A DNA stretch of 64,000 nt from positions 372,001-436,000 of the forward strand of contig NZ_CP162511.1 in the NCBI RefSeq assembly GCF_040939305.1, in the 5' to 3' direction. The DNA comes from Herbiconiux sp. A18JL235 (GTDB lineage: Bacteria > Actinomycetota > Actinomycetes > Actinomycetales > Microbacteriaceae). The notes under the pieces are model-generated. The model searched no databases and was not told the origin of the DNA. It was given only the letters and a program-made list of their open reading frames with translations. Below are positions 8,639 to 17,182 of this stretch, piece after piece; position 1 is the stretch's first letter; the number at the start of each line of letters is the position of its first letter. The position numbers and the translations under genes were made by a program.

Positions 8639-10216
8639 TCAGATACCGTCGACGCGACGCGAGATACCCCAAGCGTTCCGTTCGGCCAGAGCGTCGGGGA
8701 GCAGTTCGTCGGGCATGCTCTGATAGGCGACCGGGCGCAAGAAGCGACGCAGTGCCGAGGAGCCGACCGAGGTGAAGCGGCTGTCGGTGGTGGCGGGGAA
8801 GGGTCCGCCGTGCACCATCGCCGCACCGACCTCCACCCCCGTGGGCCAGTCGTTCCAGATGATCCGTCCCACCTTCTCCTCGAGAACGGGCAGGAGCGCC
8901 CGCGCCGCGTGCGCGTCGTCGGGGAAGCTGCCCTGCAGAGTGCCGGTGAGCTGCCCGTCGAGGGATTCCAGTACCGAGGTGAGCTGGGCGTGGTCGTCGC
9001 ACTGCACCACGAGACCGGCCGGGCCGAAGGCCTCCTCACGCAGCGTGGCGTCCGCCAGGAAGTCCTCGGCGCCGACGGTGTAGAGCGCAGCTCGGCCGGC
9101 TGTTCCGACGGATGCGGCGACGCCCTCGGCCACGCGGCGGGCTCCGCTGCCCTCGGCCCAGGCTGATCCCGCAGCGACGAACGCGTCGCGGATGCCGGGC
9201 GTGAGCATGGTCTGATCGCTCGTCTGCGCCACCGCCTGCGCAGCCGCAGCCACGAACGCATCGAGGCCCGGCCCCCGAACCCCGAGAACGATCCCGGGGT
9301 TGGTGCAGAACTGACCGCTGCCGAGCGTGAGCGATGCGACGTAGCCGCGGCCGATCTCGGTAGCCCGCTCGTCGAGCGCGCCGGGCAGCAGCACCACCGG
9401 ATTGGTGCTGCTCATCTCGGCGAAGACCGGGATCGGCACCGGGCGCGATGCAGCGGCGGCGGCGAGGGCCAGGCCGCCGCCTCGCGATCCCGTGAACGCC
9501 ACCGAAGCGATCGCCGGATGCCTCACCAAGGCCTGCCCGATCGTCGGTCCGTCGCCGAGCAGCAGCGAGAAGACCCCCTCGGGCATGCCGGTCTCCCGTG
9601 CCGCCTCGGTGATGGCGCCGGCGACGAGCTCGCTGGTGCCCGGGTGTGCCCCGTGCCCTTTCACGATCACCGGGCAGCCCGCAGCGAGCGCCGAGGCGGT
9701 GTCGCCGCCCGCCACCGAGAAGGCGAGCGGGAAGTTGCTCGCGCCGAACACGGCCACGGGTCCGACGGCGATCGTGCGCCGCCGCAGATCGGCCCTCGGC
9801 AGGGGAGTGCGGTCGGGCCGGGCGGGGTCGATCACGGCGTCGGCGTCGCTTCCGGCTCGCGCGACCTCAGCGAACATCCGCAGCTGGCCGACGGTGCGGG
9901 CCCGCTCGCCCGTGAGTCGCGCGGTGGGGAGACCGCTCTCGGCCGCCGCCCGCTCGAGCAGTTCGTCGCCCAGAGCTTCGATCCGCGCGGCGATCGCCTC
10001 GAGGAACGCGGCGCGCTCGGTGGGCGACGTCGACCGGAAGGCCCGCGCGGCGGCCGCGGCAGCGACGGCGGCGCGCTCGAGTTGGGCCTCGTCGGCCAGG
10101 GTGAAGGCGGGCTCGAGTTCGGTCTCGCGTGCGGGGTCGTATGCGCGGCGGGCGGCCGACGAAGCAGCTCCGGTCTCTCGGCGCCCTGCGATGTACATCT
10201 GTCCGGTCACGGTCAT
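8639..10216 (-). CDS. 2-oxoglutarate semialdehyde dehydrogenase-like aldehyde dehydrogenase (module A)
   Basis: This 525-residue NAD(P)+-dependent aldehyde dehydrogenase looks like the KGSADH group that oxidises 2,5-dioxopentanoate to 2-oxoglutarate. It shows the oxyanion Asn161 (FGASNFPLAFS), the general base Glu267 (FAEMSSTNP) and the nucleophile Cys304 (GSGQFCTNPG). Start ATG at 10216 follows a GAGGAG ribosome site. It is last in the operon CoA-transferase, MFS, MaoC, dehydrogenase, 64 bp after the MaoC stop. A second, divergent paralogue is at 31979-33502 in module B. With the XylX-like protein at 14613 it would complete the final step of an oxidative pentose or sugar-acid pathway. Confidence 0.9.
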   Translation of the reverse strand: MTVTGQMYIAGRRETGAASSAARRAYDPARETELEPAFTLADEAQLERAAVAAAAAARAFRSTSPTERAAFLEAIAARIEALGDELLERAAAESGLPTARLTGERARTVGQLRMFAEVARAGSDADAVIDPARPDRTPLPRADLRRRTIAVGPVAVFGASNFPLAFSVAGGDTASALAAGCPVIVKGHGAHPGTSELVAGAITEAARETGMPEGVFSLLLGDGPTIGQALVRHPAIASVAFTGSRGGGLALAAAAASRPVPIPVFAEMSSTNPVVLLPGALDERATEIGRGYVASLTLGSGQFCTNPGIVLGVRGPGLDAFVAAAAQAVAQTSDQTMLTPGIRDAFVAAGSAWAEGSGARRVAEGVAASVGTAGRAALYTVGAEDFLADATLREEAFGPAGLVVQCDDHAQLTSVLESLDGQLTGTLQGSFPDDAHAARALLPVLEEKVGRIIWNDWPTGVEVGAAMVHGGPFPATTDSRFTSVGSSALRRFLRPVAYQSMPDELLPDALAERNAWGISRRVDGI

Positions 10217-10280
10217 GGGGTTCTCCTCGGTCGGAATCGGAGGTGGGGCGGGAAGACGGGGCGCAAGCGGCCCCGGGGCG

Positions 10281-10736
10281 TCACGGTCTCTTCTGCACGG
10301 CGAGGATGTGCTCGCACACGACCGCCACCGACCCGTCGGACTTCGTGCCCACGTAGCGCTTCGTGACGAGGCCGATGCCCGGCCGCTTGTGGTCGCGCAG
10401 TTCGATCACCTCGGAAGTTGCCGTGATCCGTTCCCCCGCGAGTACCGTGCTGGGAAAACGGATGCGGTCGTAGCCGTAGGCCACCGCGTGCCCGTTCAGC
10501 TCGACGGTCATGCCCACCACGACGGCGAAGGTGAGTACGCCGTGCGCGATCCGGCCGCCGAATAACGGGCCGGCGAAGTCGTCATCGGTGTGGGCGGGAT
10601 GGTGATCTCCGGAGAGCTCGGCGAACTCGGCGATGTCCATTGCGGTGATGACGCGCTCGGGGAACTCGTGCTGCTCACCCACGCGGTACTCCTCGAAGAA
10701 CCGATCGGTGGTGCCGGAGGTGGTCGCCGTGCTCAT
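10281..10736 (-). CDS. MaoC-type (R)-hydratase/dehydratase (module A)
   Basis: This 151-residue single hot-dog protein has the MaoC hydratase motif GDHHPAHTDDDFA, with Asp44 and His49 as the expected catalytic pair, followed by GGRIAHGVL. The family hydrates or dehydrates enoyl-CoA thioesters, so its substrate is expected to be an acyl-CoA. The ATG at 10736 overlaps the upstream MFS stop as ATGA; the alternative longer reading frame is antisense-like sequence within the transporter gene. Placement beside a CaiB-type CoA-transferase and a KGSADH suggests a role on a CoA-activated sugar acid; module B has a crotonase instead. Confidence 0.88.
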   Translation of the reverse strand: MSTATTSGTTDRFFEEYRVGEQHEFPERVITAMDIAEFAELSGDHHPAHTDDDFAGPLFGGRIAHGVLTFAVVVGMTVELNGHAVAYGYDRIRFPSTVLAGERITATSEVIELRDHKRPGIGLVTKRYVGTKSDGSVAVVCEHILAVQKRP

Positions 10737-12142
10737 CGTGCCGCGGCCTTCGCTACACGCTGACCGCGCGACTCGACCACGCGAATCGATCCCGTGGTGT
10801 CGGCGTCGAAGTGCGTGTCGTCGCCCTGGTCGGCGTCGGAGCGGAAATACTTCGAGAAGTACACCGCCACCATCGCGATGATCGCATTGACGGTCATGAA
10901 GATCGCCACGAGATACCAGTGGCCGGTCGCGGCGAAGAACGCCGTGGCGATCAGCGGGGCTGTGCCCCCGAGCAGAGCGCCGCTGACCTCGCGGGCGAAG
11001 GCGACGCCGGAGTACCGGATGGCGGGCGGGAAGAGTTCGGTGAGGAACGCGGCTTGTGCGGCGTAGCAGGTGGCGACCGCGCCGACGAAGCACACGGCGA
11101 GGGCGAGGATGATGATCACCGGCTGGCGGGTGTCGATCAGCATGAACATGGGGAACGCCCAGATGATGCCGAAGCCGGTTCCGAACAGGAACAGCTTGCG
11201 CCGACCGATGCGGTCACCGATCCGGCCGAACAGCGGCATGAAGGCGGCGCCGGAGAGCAGCACGATCGCGTTGGTCGCCAGGCCGAGCGCTGCGGCCAGC
11301 CCGATGTTGTTGGTGAGGTAGCTGAGTGCCCAGACCTGGGGGATGTAGGAGAAGCCGGAGAGCATGAAGTTCGAGCCGAGTGCCACCGCCAGTCGGCGCT
11401 TCTCGGTCTTGAAGAGGGTGAACAGGGGGATGCGCTGCACCTCGCCCTCGCCCACCACCTTCTCGAAGTGCTTGGTCTCGTTCACCCGGTTGCGGATGAA
11501 CAGGCTGACCGCGAGCATCACCAGACTGAGCAGGAACGGGATGCGCCAGCCCCAGACGGTGAACTGGTCGCCCGTGAGCACGAGCATGAGCTGGAAGGTC
11601 AGGAGGCCGAGAGCCGAGCCGATCCAGACGCCGGCGCCCGACCAGGAGGCGTAGAAGCCGCGCTTTGTCGGCGGGGCCGACTCCGAGGAGAGAACGATCG
11701 CACCCGCGTACTCCGCGCCGGCGCCGAGGCCCTGCAGGATGCGCAGGAGTACGAGCAGTGCCGGGGCGAGGAAGCCGATCGCGTCGTAGCTCGGCAGCAG
11801 GCCGATCAGCGCCGTACTGATGCCCATCAGCGTCAGCGTGATCATCATCACCGGCTTCCGGCCGATCTTGTCGCCGAGGTGGCCGAAGACGATGCCTCCG
11901 AAGGGGCGGGCGAAGTAGCCCACCGCGAAGGTCGCGAACGCGGCGAGGAGGCCTGCCGCCGGGTCGTCGGCGTGGAAGAAGAACTGATTGAACACCAGGG
12001 CGGCGGCTGCGCCGTAGAGCGCGAAGTCGTACCACTCGACGAGGCTGCCGATGGCGGAGGCGGCGGCCGCGCGGCGGGCGCCGGCCTCCGAGACGCCCGC
12101 GGAGCCCGGTGAGGGCGAGGGGGTGGGTGAATGCTGATCCAT
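10733..12142 (-). CDS. MFS transporter, metabolite:H+ symporter (MHS) type
   Basis: This 469-residue membrane protein has about 12 helices and the MFS motif A in the loop after helix 2 (FGHLGDKIGRKP), plus the related second-half motif GRIGDRIGRRK. The sequence style (SLVEWYDFALYGAAAALVFNQFFF) is that of the MHS subfamily, which imports carboxylates such as shikimate, citrate or aromatic acids with protons. It starts at an ATG after AAGGAG, 47 bp from the CoA-transferase stop, and overlaps the MaoC start by 4 bp. It probably brings in the acid substrate of module A; the specific substrate is unknown. Confidence 0.92.
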   Translation of the reverse strand: MDQHSPTPSPSPGSAGVSEAGARRAAAASAIGSLVEWYDFALYGAAAALVFNQFFFHADDPAAGLLAAFATFAVGYFARPFGGIVFGHLGDKIGRKPVMMITLTLMGISTALIGLLPSYDAIGFLAPALLVLLRILQGLGAGAEYAGAIVLSSESAPPTKRGFYASWSGAGVWIGSALGLLTFQLMLVLTGDQFTVWGWRIPFLLSLVMLAVSLFIRNRVNETKHFEKVVGEGEVQRIPLFTLFKTEKRRLAVALGSNFMLSGFSYIPQVWALSYLTNNIGLAAALGLATNAIVLLSGAAFMPLFGRIGDRIGRRKLFLFGTGFGIIWAFPMFMLIDTRQPVIIILALAVCFVGAVATCYAAQAAFLTELFPPAIRYSGVAFAREVSGALLGGTAPLIATAFFAATGHWYLVAIFMTVNAIIAMVAVYFSKYFRSDADQGDDTHFDADTTGSIRVVESRGQRVAKAAAR

Positions 12143-12189
12143 GACTGCTCCTTTGCGATTCTGGACGATGTCGGGCTGACCCTGTGCGG

Positions 12190-13401
12190 TCAGACGATCG
12201 AGGGGGTGTAGCTCGGGTGCTGGCGCACCACGCCCGAGGCGATCAGGGTGTCGATCTCGGCGCGCTCGAGGCCGAGCTCCGCCAGGATCTCGCCGGAGTG
12301 CTGACCCACCAGGGGAGCGGGCCGGGTGACCTCCTGGCGCGATGCGCCGAGCCGGAAGTTGAAGCCCGGCGTGCGCACGGTGCCTTCCGTCGGGTGCTCA
12401 TACTCCACGAACGATCCGTTGTGCACGACCTGCGGGTCGGTGAGCAGGTCGTCGTACCCGTAGACGGGGCCAACCCACGCTCCGGCCGCGGTGAGCACCT
12501 GGAGCCAATGCTCGGTGCTGCCGCTGGCCAGACCCTCCCGCACGAGACGTGAGATCTCGTCTTTGTGAGCGAAGCCGTCGCGCTCCATGTCGAAGCGCAG
12601 GAAACGCTCGTCGTCGAAGACGCGGGCGAGCATCTCCGACTCGGCGAACGAGAGCGCGATGAAACCATCCGCGGTGGGGAACACCCCGTACGGCGCCCGG
12701 ATGTAGGAGTGCGCGTGGATCTCCTCGGCCGTCGACTGCGCGATCCCGCCCACCGTGTGCACCGAGATCTCCTGCATCTGAGCCGCGATGATGGCGTCGA
12801 GCATGTTCACCTCGACCAGCTGCCCCTCTCCTGTGCGGAAGCGGTGCAGCAGGGCGGCCAGCGCGCCCTCGAAGGCGGAGTAGGCGGCGAACGCGTCGAC
12901 CAGGAAGAACGGGGCGGGACGCGGGGCCTCGCCGGGGACCCCGGCGCTTCGCAACCCACCGCTCATGGCCTGGAGGATGACGTCCTGCCCGGGGCGGGTG
13001 GCGTAGGGGCCGGTACTTCCATAACCCGACATCGACACATAGATCAGCTCGGGGTTGATGGCCCGCAGGGTCTCGTAGTCGACGCCGAGGCGCTCGGCCA
13101 CGCCGGTGCGGTAGTTCTGAAGGAAGACGTCGGACTCGGCCGCGAGGCGCTGGACCACGCGGCGGCCCTCCTCCGATTTGAGGTCGAGTGCGATCGAACG
13201 CTTGTTGCGGTTCAGCGAGAGGAACGAGGCGTTGACCTCGTTGCCCCTGGCGCCACCCGCGGAGACGTGGCGCTGCCACTCACCCGTCACGGGCTCCACC
13301 TTGACCACGTCGGCGCCGAGGTCGGCGAGCTTCTGGGCGGCGAAGGGCCCCGACATCGCGATCGACACATCCAGCACCCGGATGCCCTCAAGAGTCTTCA
13401 T
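12190..13401 (-). CDS. CaiB/BaiF family III CoA-transferase (module A)
   Basis: This 403-residue protein begins MKTLEGIRVLDVSIAMSGP, with the CoA-transferase patches LADLGADVVKVEP, LNRNKRSIALDLKS and VFLQNYRTGVAERLGVDYE. The likely catalytic Asp is in FFLVDAFAAYSAFEG. Family III enzymes transfer CoA between carboxylates by a ping-pong mechanism on this Asp. Start choice: an in-frame GTG lies 6 bp upstream (13407), but GAGG is correctly spaced only for the ATG at 13401. It heads the operon running to the dehydrogenase and faces the divergent LacI gene across an AGCGCT operator array. Its closest visible relative is the module B copy at 26107. Confidence 0.92.
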   Translation of the reverse strand: MKTLEGIRVLDVSIAMSGPFAAQKLADLGADVVKVEPVTGEWQRHVSAGGARGNEVNASFLSLNRNKRSIALDLKSEEGRRVVQRLAAESDVFLQNYRTGVAERLGVDYETLRAINPELIYVSMSGYGSTGPYATRPGQDVILQAMSGGLRSAGVPGEAPRPAPFFLVDAFAAYSAFEGALAALLHRFRTGEGQLVEVNMLDAIIAAQMQEISVHTVGGIAQSTAEEIHAHSYIRAPYGVFPTADGFIALSFAESEMLARVFDDERFLRFDMERDGFAHKDEISRLVREGLASGSTEHWLQVLTAAGAWVGPVYGYDDLLTDPQVVHNGSFVEYEHPTEGTVRTPGFNFRLGASRQEVTRPAPLVGQHSGEILAELGLERAEIDTLIASGVVRQHPSYTPSIV

Positions 13402-13442
13402 CGTCACCTCACTGTGCAGGTGGCCCGCTCGACGGGCCGGTC

Positions 13443-13478
13443 GTTAGCGCTAACGGAAGCGCTAACGACGACGCTAAC
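13443..13478. promoter_or_regulatory. triple 12-bp-phased LacI operator array (module A)
   Basis: A perfect palindrome GTTAGCGCTAAC (13443-13454) is followed by GGAAGCGCTAAC (13455-13466) and GACGACGCTAAC (13467-13478). The shared CGCTAAC therefore repeats exactly every 12 bp. The array lies between the divergent CoA-transferase and LacI genes. CpG-centred palindromes of this length are typical LacI-family sites; the same core occurs at 16978, 21970, 26051 and 32009. Confidence 0.8.
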
Positions 13479-13554
13479 ACAATCACGACCTCGCAGAAAG
13501 TGGGCGCTGCTAGTCTCGAGCGGGAGAGCACGACCAGCCAGGGAGGACGCGATC

Positions 13555-14616
13555 ATGGAGCCGATCGACGACCCCTGGATCCCGCCGTCAGCGCGTCGCC
13601 GCCGCTCGGCCACGCAGGGCCTGACCCTCTCCGACGTGGCGCAGGCGGCCGGGGTCTCCACGCAGACGGTCTCGCGCGTCATCCGCGACCACCCCGACGT
13701 CTCGGAGTACACCCGCAAGCGAGTGGCCGAGACCATCCGGAGGATCGGCTACGTGCCGAACCTCTCGGCGGCCAACCTGGCTTCGAATCGCAGCAACCTG
13801 ATCGCCACCGTGGTGCCGTCGATCTCGACGTCGGTGTTCGCCGAGACCATGGCGGCGGCGGGGGACGTGCTCGGCCCGGCGGGGTTCCAGATGATCGTCG
13901 GCGTGACCGACTACTCACCGGAGACGGAGGAGCAGCTCGTGCAGAAGCTGCTGGGGCGTCGGCCCGACGGCGTACTGCTCGTCGGGGTGATGCACACTCC
14001 GGCGGCGACGCGGATGCTGGCCGCCTCCGGCGTGCCGATCGTGGAGACGTGGGGCTGGACCGAGTCGCCGATCGGCAGCTTGGTGGGTTTCCCGAACGAC
14101 GACGCGATGGCCGACTTGGTCGACGCCGTTCTCGCACGCGGCTACCGCCGGCCCGTCTTCGTCGGCTCGAGCGAGGCGGGTGATGTGCGTGCGCGAGAGC
14201 GTTTCGCGGGCTTCCGGCGCGTGTGGGAGCGCGAATTCCCCGGCGAGGCGATCAGGGTGGTCGACGCGGCCGGTCTGCCGTTGTCGCTCGCGGCCGGTGA
14301 GCAGTTGCTGGTGCTGGCGCGCGAGCGTTTCCCCGACAGTGACGCGGTGGTCTTCGCCACCGACATCCTCGCCAGCGGAGCGATTCTGGGGGCGGCCAGA
14401 CATGGCTGGAACATCCCCGACGACATCGCCGTCACGGGCTTCGGTGATTTCGAGCTGGCCACCGCCATCACACCCGCCCTCAGCACCGTCAGCATCGAGG
14501 CCGCGCGGGTGGGGCGGGAGGCAGCGAGCATCCTGGTCGAGCAGATCGCCGACCCCGCCGTGCCGCCTCGGGTGATCGACGTGGGCTACCGCATCACATT
14601 GCGCGCGAGCACCTAG
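13555..14616 (+). CDS. LacI-family regulator of module A (GntR-like subclass)
   Basis: This 353-residue protein has the helix-turn-helix LTLSDVAQAAGVSTQTVSRV (about residues 23-42), the hinge NLSAANLASNRSN and an effector domain ending VTGFGDFELATAI and VDVGYRITLRAST, a pattern shared with gluconate-type LacI repressors. The ATG at 13555 was chosen because it immediately precedes the DNA-binding domain and lies in the expected gap. The gene is divergent from the CoA-transferase operon, so the 13443-13478 array probably gives autoregulation as well as control. Its stop codon overlaps the stop of the convergent XylX-like gene. Confidence 0.94.
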   Translation: MEPIDDPWIPPSARRRRSATQGLTLSDVAQAAGVSTQTVSRVIRDHPDVSEYTRKRVAETIRRIGYVPNLSAANLASNRSNLIATVVPSISTSVFAETMAAAGDVLGPAGFQMIVGVTDYSPETEEQLVQKLLGRRPDGVLLVGVMHTPAATRMLAASGVPIVETWGWTESPIGSLVGFPNDDAMADLVDAVLARGYRRPVFVGSSEAGDVRARERFAGFRRVWEREFPGEAIRVVDAAGLPLSLAAGEQLLVLARERFPDSDAVVFATDILASGAILGAARHGWNIPDDIAVTGFGDFELATAITPALSTVSIEAARVGREAASILVEQIADPAVPPRVIDVGYRITLRAST

Positions 14617-15821
14617 CGTCCGTCTGCCGCACCGTGGAGCAGTCCGCGGGCGGCCAGGTTCCGTAGCAGCGCCCCCGCGCCGAAGCTCCACGGCGCGCAG
14701 TCCTCCGAGTGGACGATCCGGTTGCTCAGGGTGCCCAGCCGGGGCGAGGAGATCCGCACCTGGTCGCCTGCGACATGCGTGAACCCGCCTCCGACCTCGA
14801 ACCGGTCCGAGGTCGGCGCGAACATCGTGCCGAGCAGCAGCACGGCGCCGTCGGGGTACTGGTGGTGCGGCCCGACCAGCTGCGCGACGAGCGAGGCGAC
14901 CGATCGGCTCGACTCCGCCTGCGACGAGACAGCGTGCAGGGTGTAGCCCTCGGCGCCCTCCACCTCGAGAGCCACCTCGGCCGTCTCCACGTCGGGCAGC
15001 GAGAAGTGCTCGTCGAAGAGCCGGATGAACGGACCGACGGCCCCCGAGGCGTTGTTGTCCTTCGCCTTCGACAGCAGCAGCGCGGAGCGGCCCTCGAAGT
15101 CACGGAGATTGATGTCGTTCGCGAGCGTGGCGCCGACGACCGTGCCGGTCGACGCGACCACCACGGCCAGTTCGGGCTCGGGGTTGTTCCATGTCGAGCG
15201 GGAGTAGATGCCGGCATCCGCTCCGGTGCCCACGGTCGACATGGGCTGGGCCTTGGTGAAGATCTCGGCGTCGGGTCCGATGCCCACCTCGAGGTACTGG
15301 CTCCACAGGCCCTCGCTCTGCAGCGCCGCCTTGAGCTCCTCGGCGCGGGTCGAGCCCGGCACGAGGTTGCGCAACGAACCGCCGAGGATGCCGGTCACGC
15401 GCTCCCTGATCTCCGCTGCCCGCGCCGCTTCGCCGCCGGCCTGCTCCTCGATCACCCGCTCCAACAGTGAGGCGGCGAAGGTCACACCGGCAGCCTTGAC
15501 GGCCTGCAGGTCGAGCGGCGAGAGCAACCAGGGCCGGCTCGGGTCACGGGACGGTTCGGCGGAGTTGGCGATCATTTCCGCGATGCTGGCGACGGTTGGG
15601 GCGTCGGCGACGACGGAGCGGATGGCCGAGGCATCCGTCGCCTGTTCGACCAGCTCGCTCGTGGTGGGGAACACCGCGGTGAGGTCGACCGCCTCGTCAC
15701 CGCGCACCGCGATCACGGAGGGACCGTGCAGCTCCGGTAGCCAGGCTCGGCCGATCAGCAGGGCGCGGTCGGCGTCGTCGGGGAGAGTCGAGCCGGCGTC
15801 GAGGGCGGTGGGGACGGTCAT
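14613..15821 (-). CDS. XylX-like FAH-superfamily dehydratase (module A)
   Basis: This 402-residue protein matches the long FAH-fold subclass that includes Caulobacter XylX (2-keto-3-deoxy-D-xylonate dehydratase) and GguC. Conserved patches are LLSPLDLQAVKAAGVTF, GLWSQYLEVGIGPDAEIFTK, TWNNPEPELAVVV, NDINLRDFEGRSALLLSKAK and HQYPDGAVLLLGTMFAP; the Glu/Asp residues in these patches are the expected metal ligands. XylX-type enzymes convert a 2-keto-3-deoxypentonate to 2-oxoglutarate semialdehyde, the substrate of the KGSADH-like gene nearby. ATG at 15821 follows AAGGA and overlaps the SBP-like stop as ATGA. GguC-like or hydrolase activity remains possible. Confidence 0.85.
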   Translation of the reverse strand: MTVPTALDAGSTLPDDADRALLIGRAWLPELHGPSVIAVRGDEAVDLTAVFPTTSELVEQATDASAIRSVVADAPTVASIAEMIANSAEPSRDPSRPWLLSPLDLQAVKAAGVTFAASLLERVIEEQAGGEAARAAEIRERVTGILGGSLRNLVPGSTRAEELKAALQSEGLWSQYLEVGIGPDAEIFTKAQPMSTVGTGADAGIYSRSTWNNPEPELAVVVASTGTVVGATLANDINLRDFEGRSALLLSKAKDNNASGAVGPFIRLFDEHFSLPDVETAEVALEVEGAEGYTLHAVSSQAESSRSVASLVAQLVGPHHQYPDGAVLLLGTMFAPTSDRFEVGGGFTHVAGDQVRISSPRLGTLSNRIVHSEDCAPWSFGAGALLRNLAARGLLHGAADGR

Positions 15822-16960
15822 GACGGATCCTTCCGGGTGTGGTGTGCGGGGGCTGGCGACGGGTCGGCAGCGAGCAGGGCGACGATGTCGGCCGCTGCGA
15901 CGCCGATCGGGGTCGCAGCAGTGCAGGCGTCGCGCACCACCGCCGAGACCCGGTTCTGGAGGGCAGGGAAACCCGTATGCCGAGGCCGCAACCACGAGCC
16001 GGTGATGGTTTCGAGGGTGCCCGCGTAAAAGCGGTCGGTGGTCGCGTCGAGGGCAGGATCAGTCCACGCCGACAGTCGTGCCGGCTGCCCGGACCGGGCC
16101 GGAATGACCCCGCGCTGGACTTCATCGGAGACGAGCCGGAGCAGGTGGTCGAGCAGTGCCGCGCTCGGGGTGCAGCGAGCCGAGACGGCGAGTCCGGTGC
16201 CTCCGATCACCGAGCCGCGGCGTCCGCCCGGCCCTGCGGGGGCGTCGCTGAAGCGCAGCCGGTGCGGAGCGCGGGGGTCTGTGTAGGTGACGAACTGATA
16301 GACCAGCGGGCAGTAGTGAGGGCCGGCGCCTGATGCCATCAGGTCGAGCAGGCGGATGGAGTTGAGGCTCGCCAGCTCAGGACGGTCACCCGCGATCCGT
16401 GTCATCAGGGCGAGCGCCTGCTCGACCGCATCCTGGTCCAGCTCGCCCCGCGGGCCCGGTTCGGCGCCGAACGAGAGGGCGATCGAGTAGAGGGTGATGA
16501 GAGCGTGCGGGCCGCCGAGGCCCAGCGCGGTCGGCGTGTCGCGAGCGAACTCGACCACCTCCTGCCAGGTGCGCGGCAGGCCGGACGCCTCGACGAGCTC
16601 GGAGTTCGAGACGGCCGTCTGGGTCGCGGCGTCGAGCGGGAGGGCGTAGAGGTGACCCTGGAACGTGTACGATTTCCATGACGGACCCACGAAGTCATCG
16701 GGTGCGAGCGTTGCGGTGAGGCGATCGCCGAGCAGCTCGTCGAGGGGCAGCAGCGCGCCCGAGGCGACGGCCTCGCCGAGGTGCGGGTGATCGATGACGA
16801 TGACGTCGTACTGCTCGGCGAGATCGTCGATCGGGGCGGCCTCGAAGCCCTCGAGAGGCTGGATCGACCATTCGATGAGCGGGCCGCCGGGCTCGAGTTC
16901 CGCCGCTGCGCGCAAGGGAGCCCATCCGCGCGGGTGATCCCAGGTCAGACCCCTGAACAT
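15818..16960 (-). CDS. SBP-fold protein without signal peptide (module A)
   Basis: This 380-residue protein has the two-lobed extracellular solute-binding-protein pattern (HLYALPLDAATQTAV, GGPHALITLYSIALSFG, IGGTGLAVS, RSGQPARLSAWTDP) but no signal peptide or lipobox: it starts MFRGLTWDHPRGW. It should therefore stay in the cytoplasm. No transporter is coupled to it; instead it overlaps the XylX-like gene by 4 bp and lies next to a CoA-transferase operon. ATG at 16960 is preferred over 16966 because AAGGAG is 6 nt upstream of the former and abuts the latter. A GTTAGCGCTAAC operator sits 17 bp upstream. Function unknown; a paralogue is at 27396. Confidence 0.85.
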   Translation of the reverse strand: MFRGLTWDHPRGWAPLRAAAELEPGGPLIEWSIQPLEGFEAAPIDDLAEQYDVIVIDHPHLGEAVASGALLPLDELLGDRLTATLAPDDFVGPSWKSYTFQGHLYALPLDAATQTAVSNSELVEASGLPRTWQEVVEFARDTPTALGLGGPHALITLYSIALSFGAEPGPRGELDQDAVEQALALMTRIAGDRPELASLNSIRLLDLMASGAGPHYCPLVYQFVTYTDPRAPHRLRFSDAPAGPGGRRGSVIGGTGLAVSARCTPSAALLDHLLRLVSDEVQRGVIPARSGQPARLSAWTDPALDATTDRFYAGTLETITGSWLRPRHTGFPALQNRVSAVVRDACTAATPIGVAAADIVALLAADPSPAPAHHTRKDPS

Positions 16961-16977
16961 TGCCATCTCCTTTGATC

Positions 16978-17001
16978 GTTAGCGCTAACGGTAACGCGAA
17001 C
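16978..17001. promoter_or_regulatory. LacI operator upstream of SBP-like/XylX-like operon (module A)
   Basis: GTTAGCGCTAAC (16978-16989) is identical to the palindrome at 13443. It is followed by the looser GGTAACGCGAAC (16990-17001), whose centre is again 12 bp away. The site lies just upstream of the SBP-like ATG, so a bound repressor would block this operon's transcription. Confidence 0.78.
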
Positions 17002-17119
17002 GACTCTAACGGAAAAAGATGGCAGCTGCTCATGGCATGGGCGCGAGGCCGCGGGAGGTGACGTGTCGCAACCGCAGCGAGGTCGAGTGCATCCGCTTCG
17101 CCCAGAAGCAGCGGGAATC

Positions 17120-17169
17120 GGTAGCGCGAAGTGCTGCCTCCCGCGACCGGGAGAGCACTTCGCGCTACC
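17120..17169. repeat. CAAAGTGC-family hairpin repeat, copy 2
   Basis: A perfect 16-bp inverted repeat, GGTAGCGCGAAGTGCT (17120-17135) with its complement at 17154-17169, plus an inner CTCCCG/CGGGAG stem after a small bulge. It begins 14 bp beyond the stop of the ABC permease that ends at 17183, a terminator-like position. Confidence 0.85.
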
Positions 17170-17182
17170 AAGACGCCGAGGG

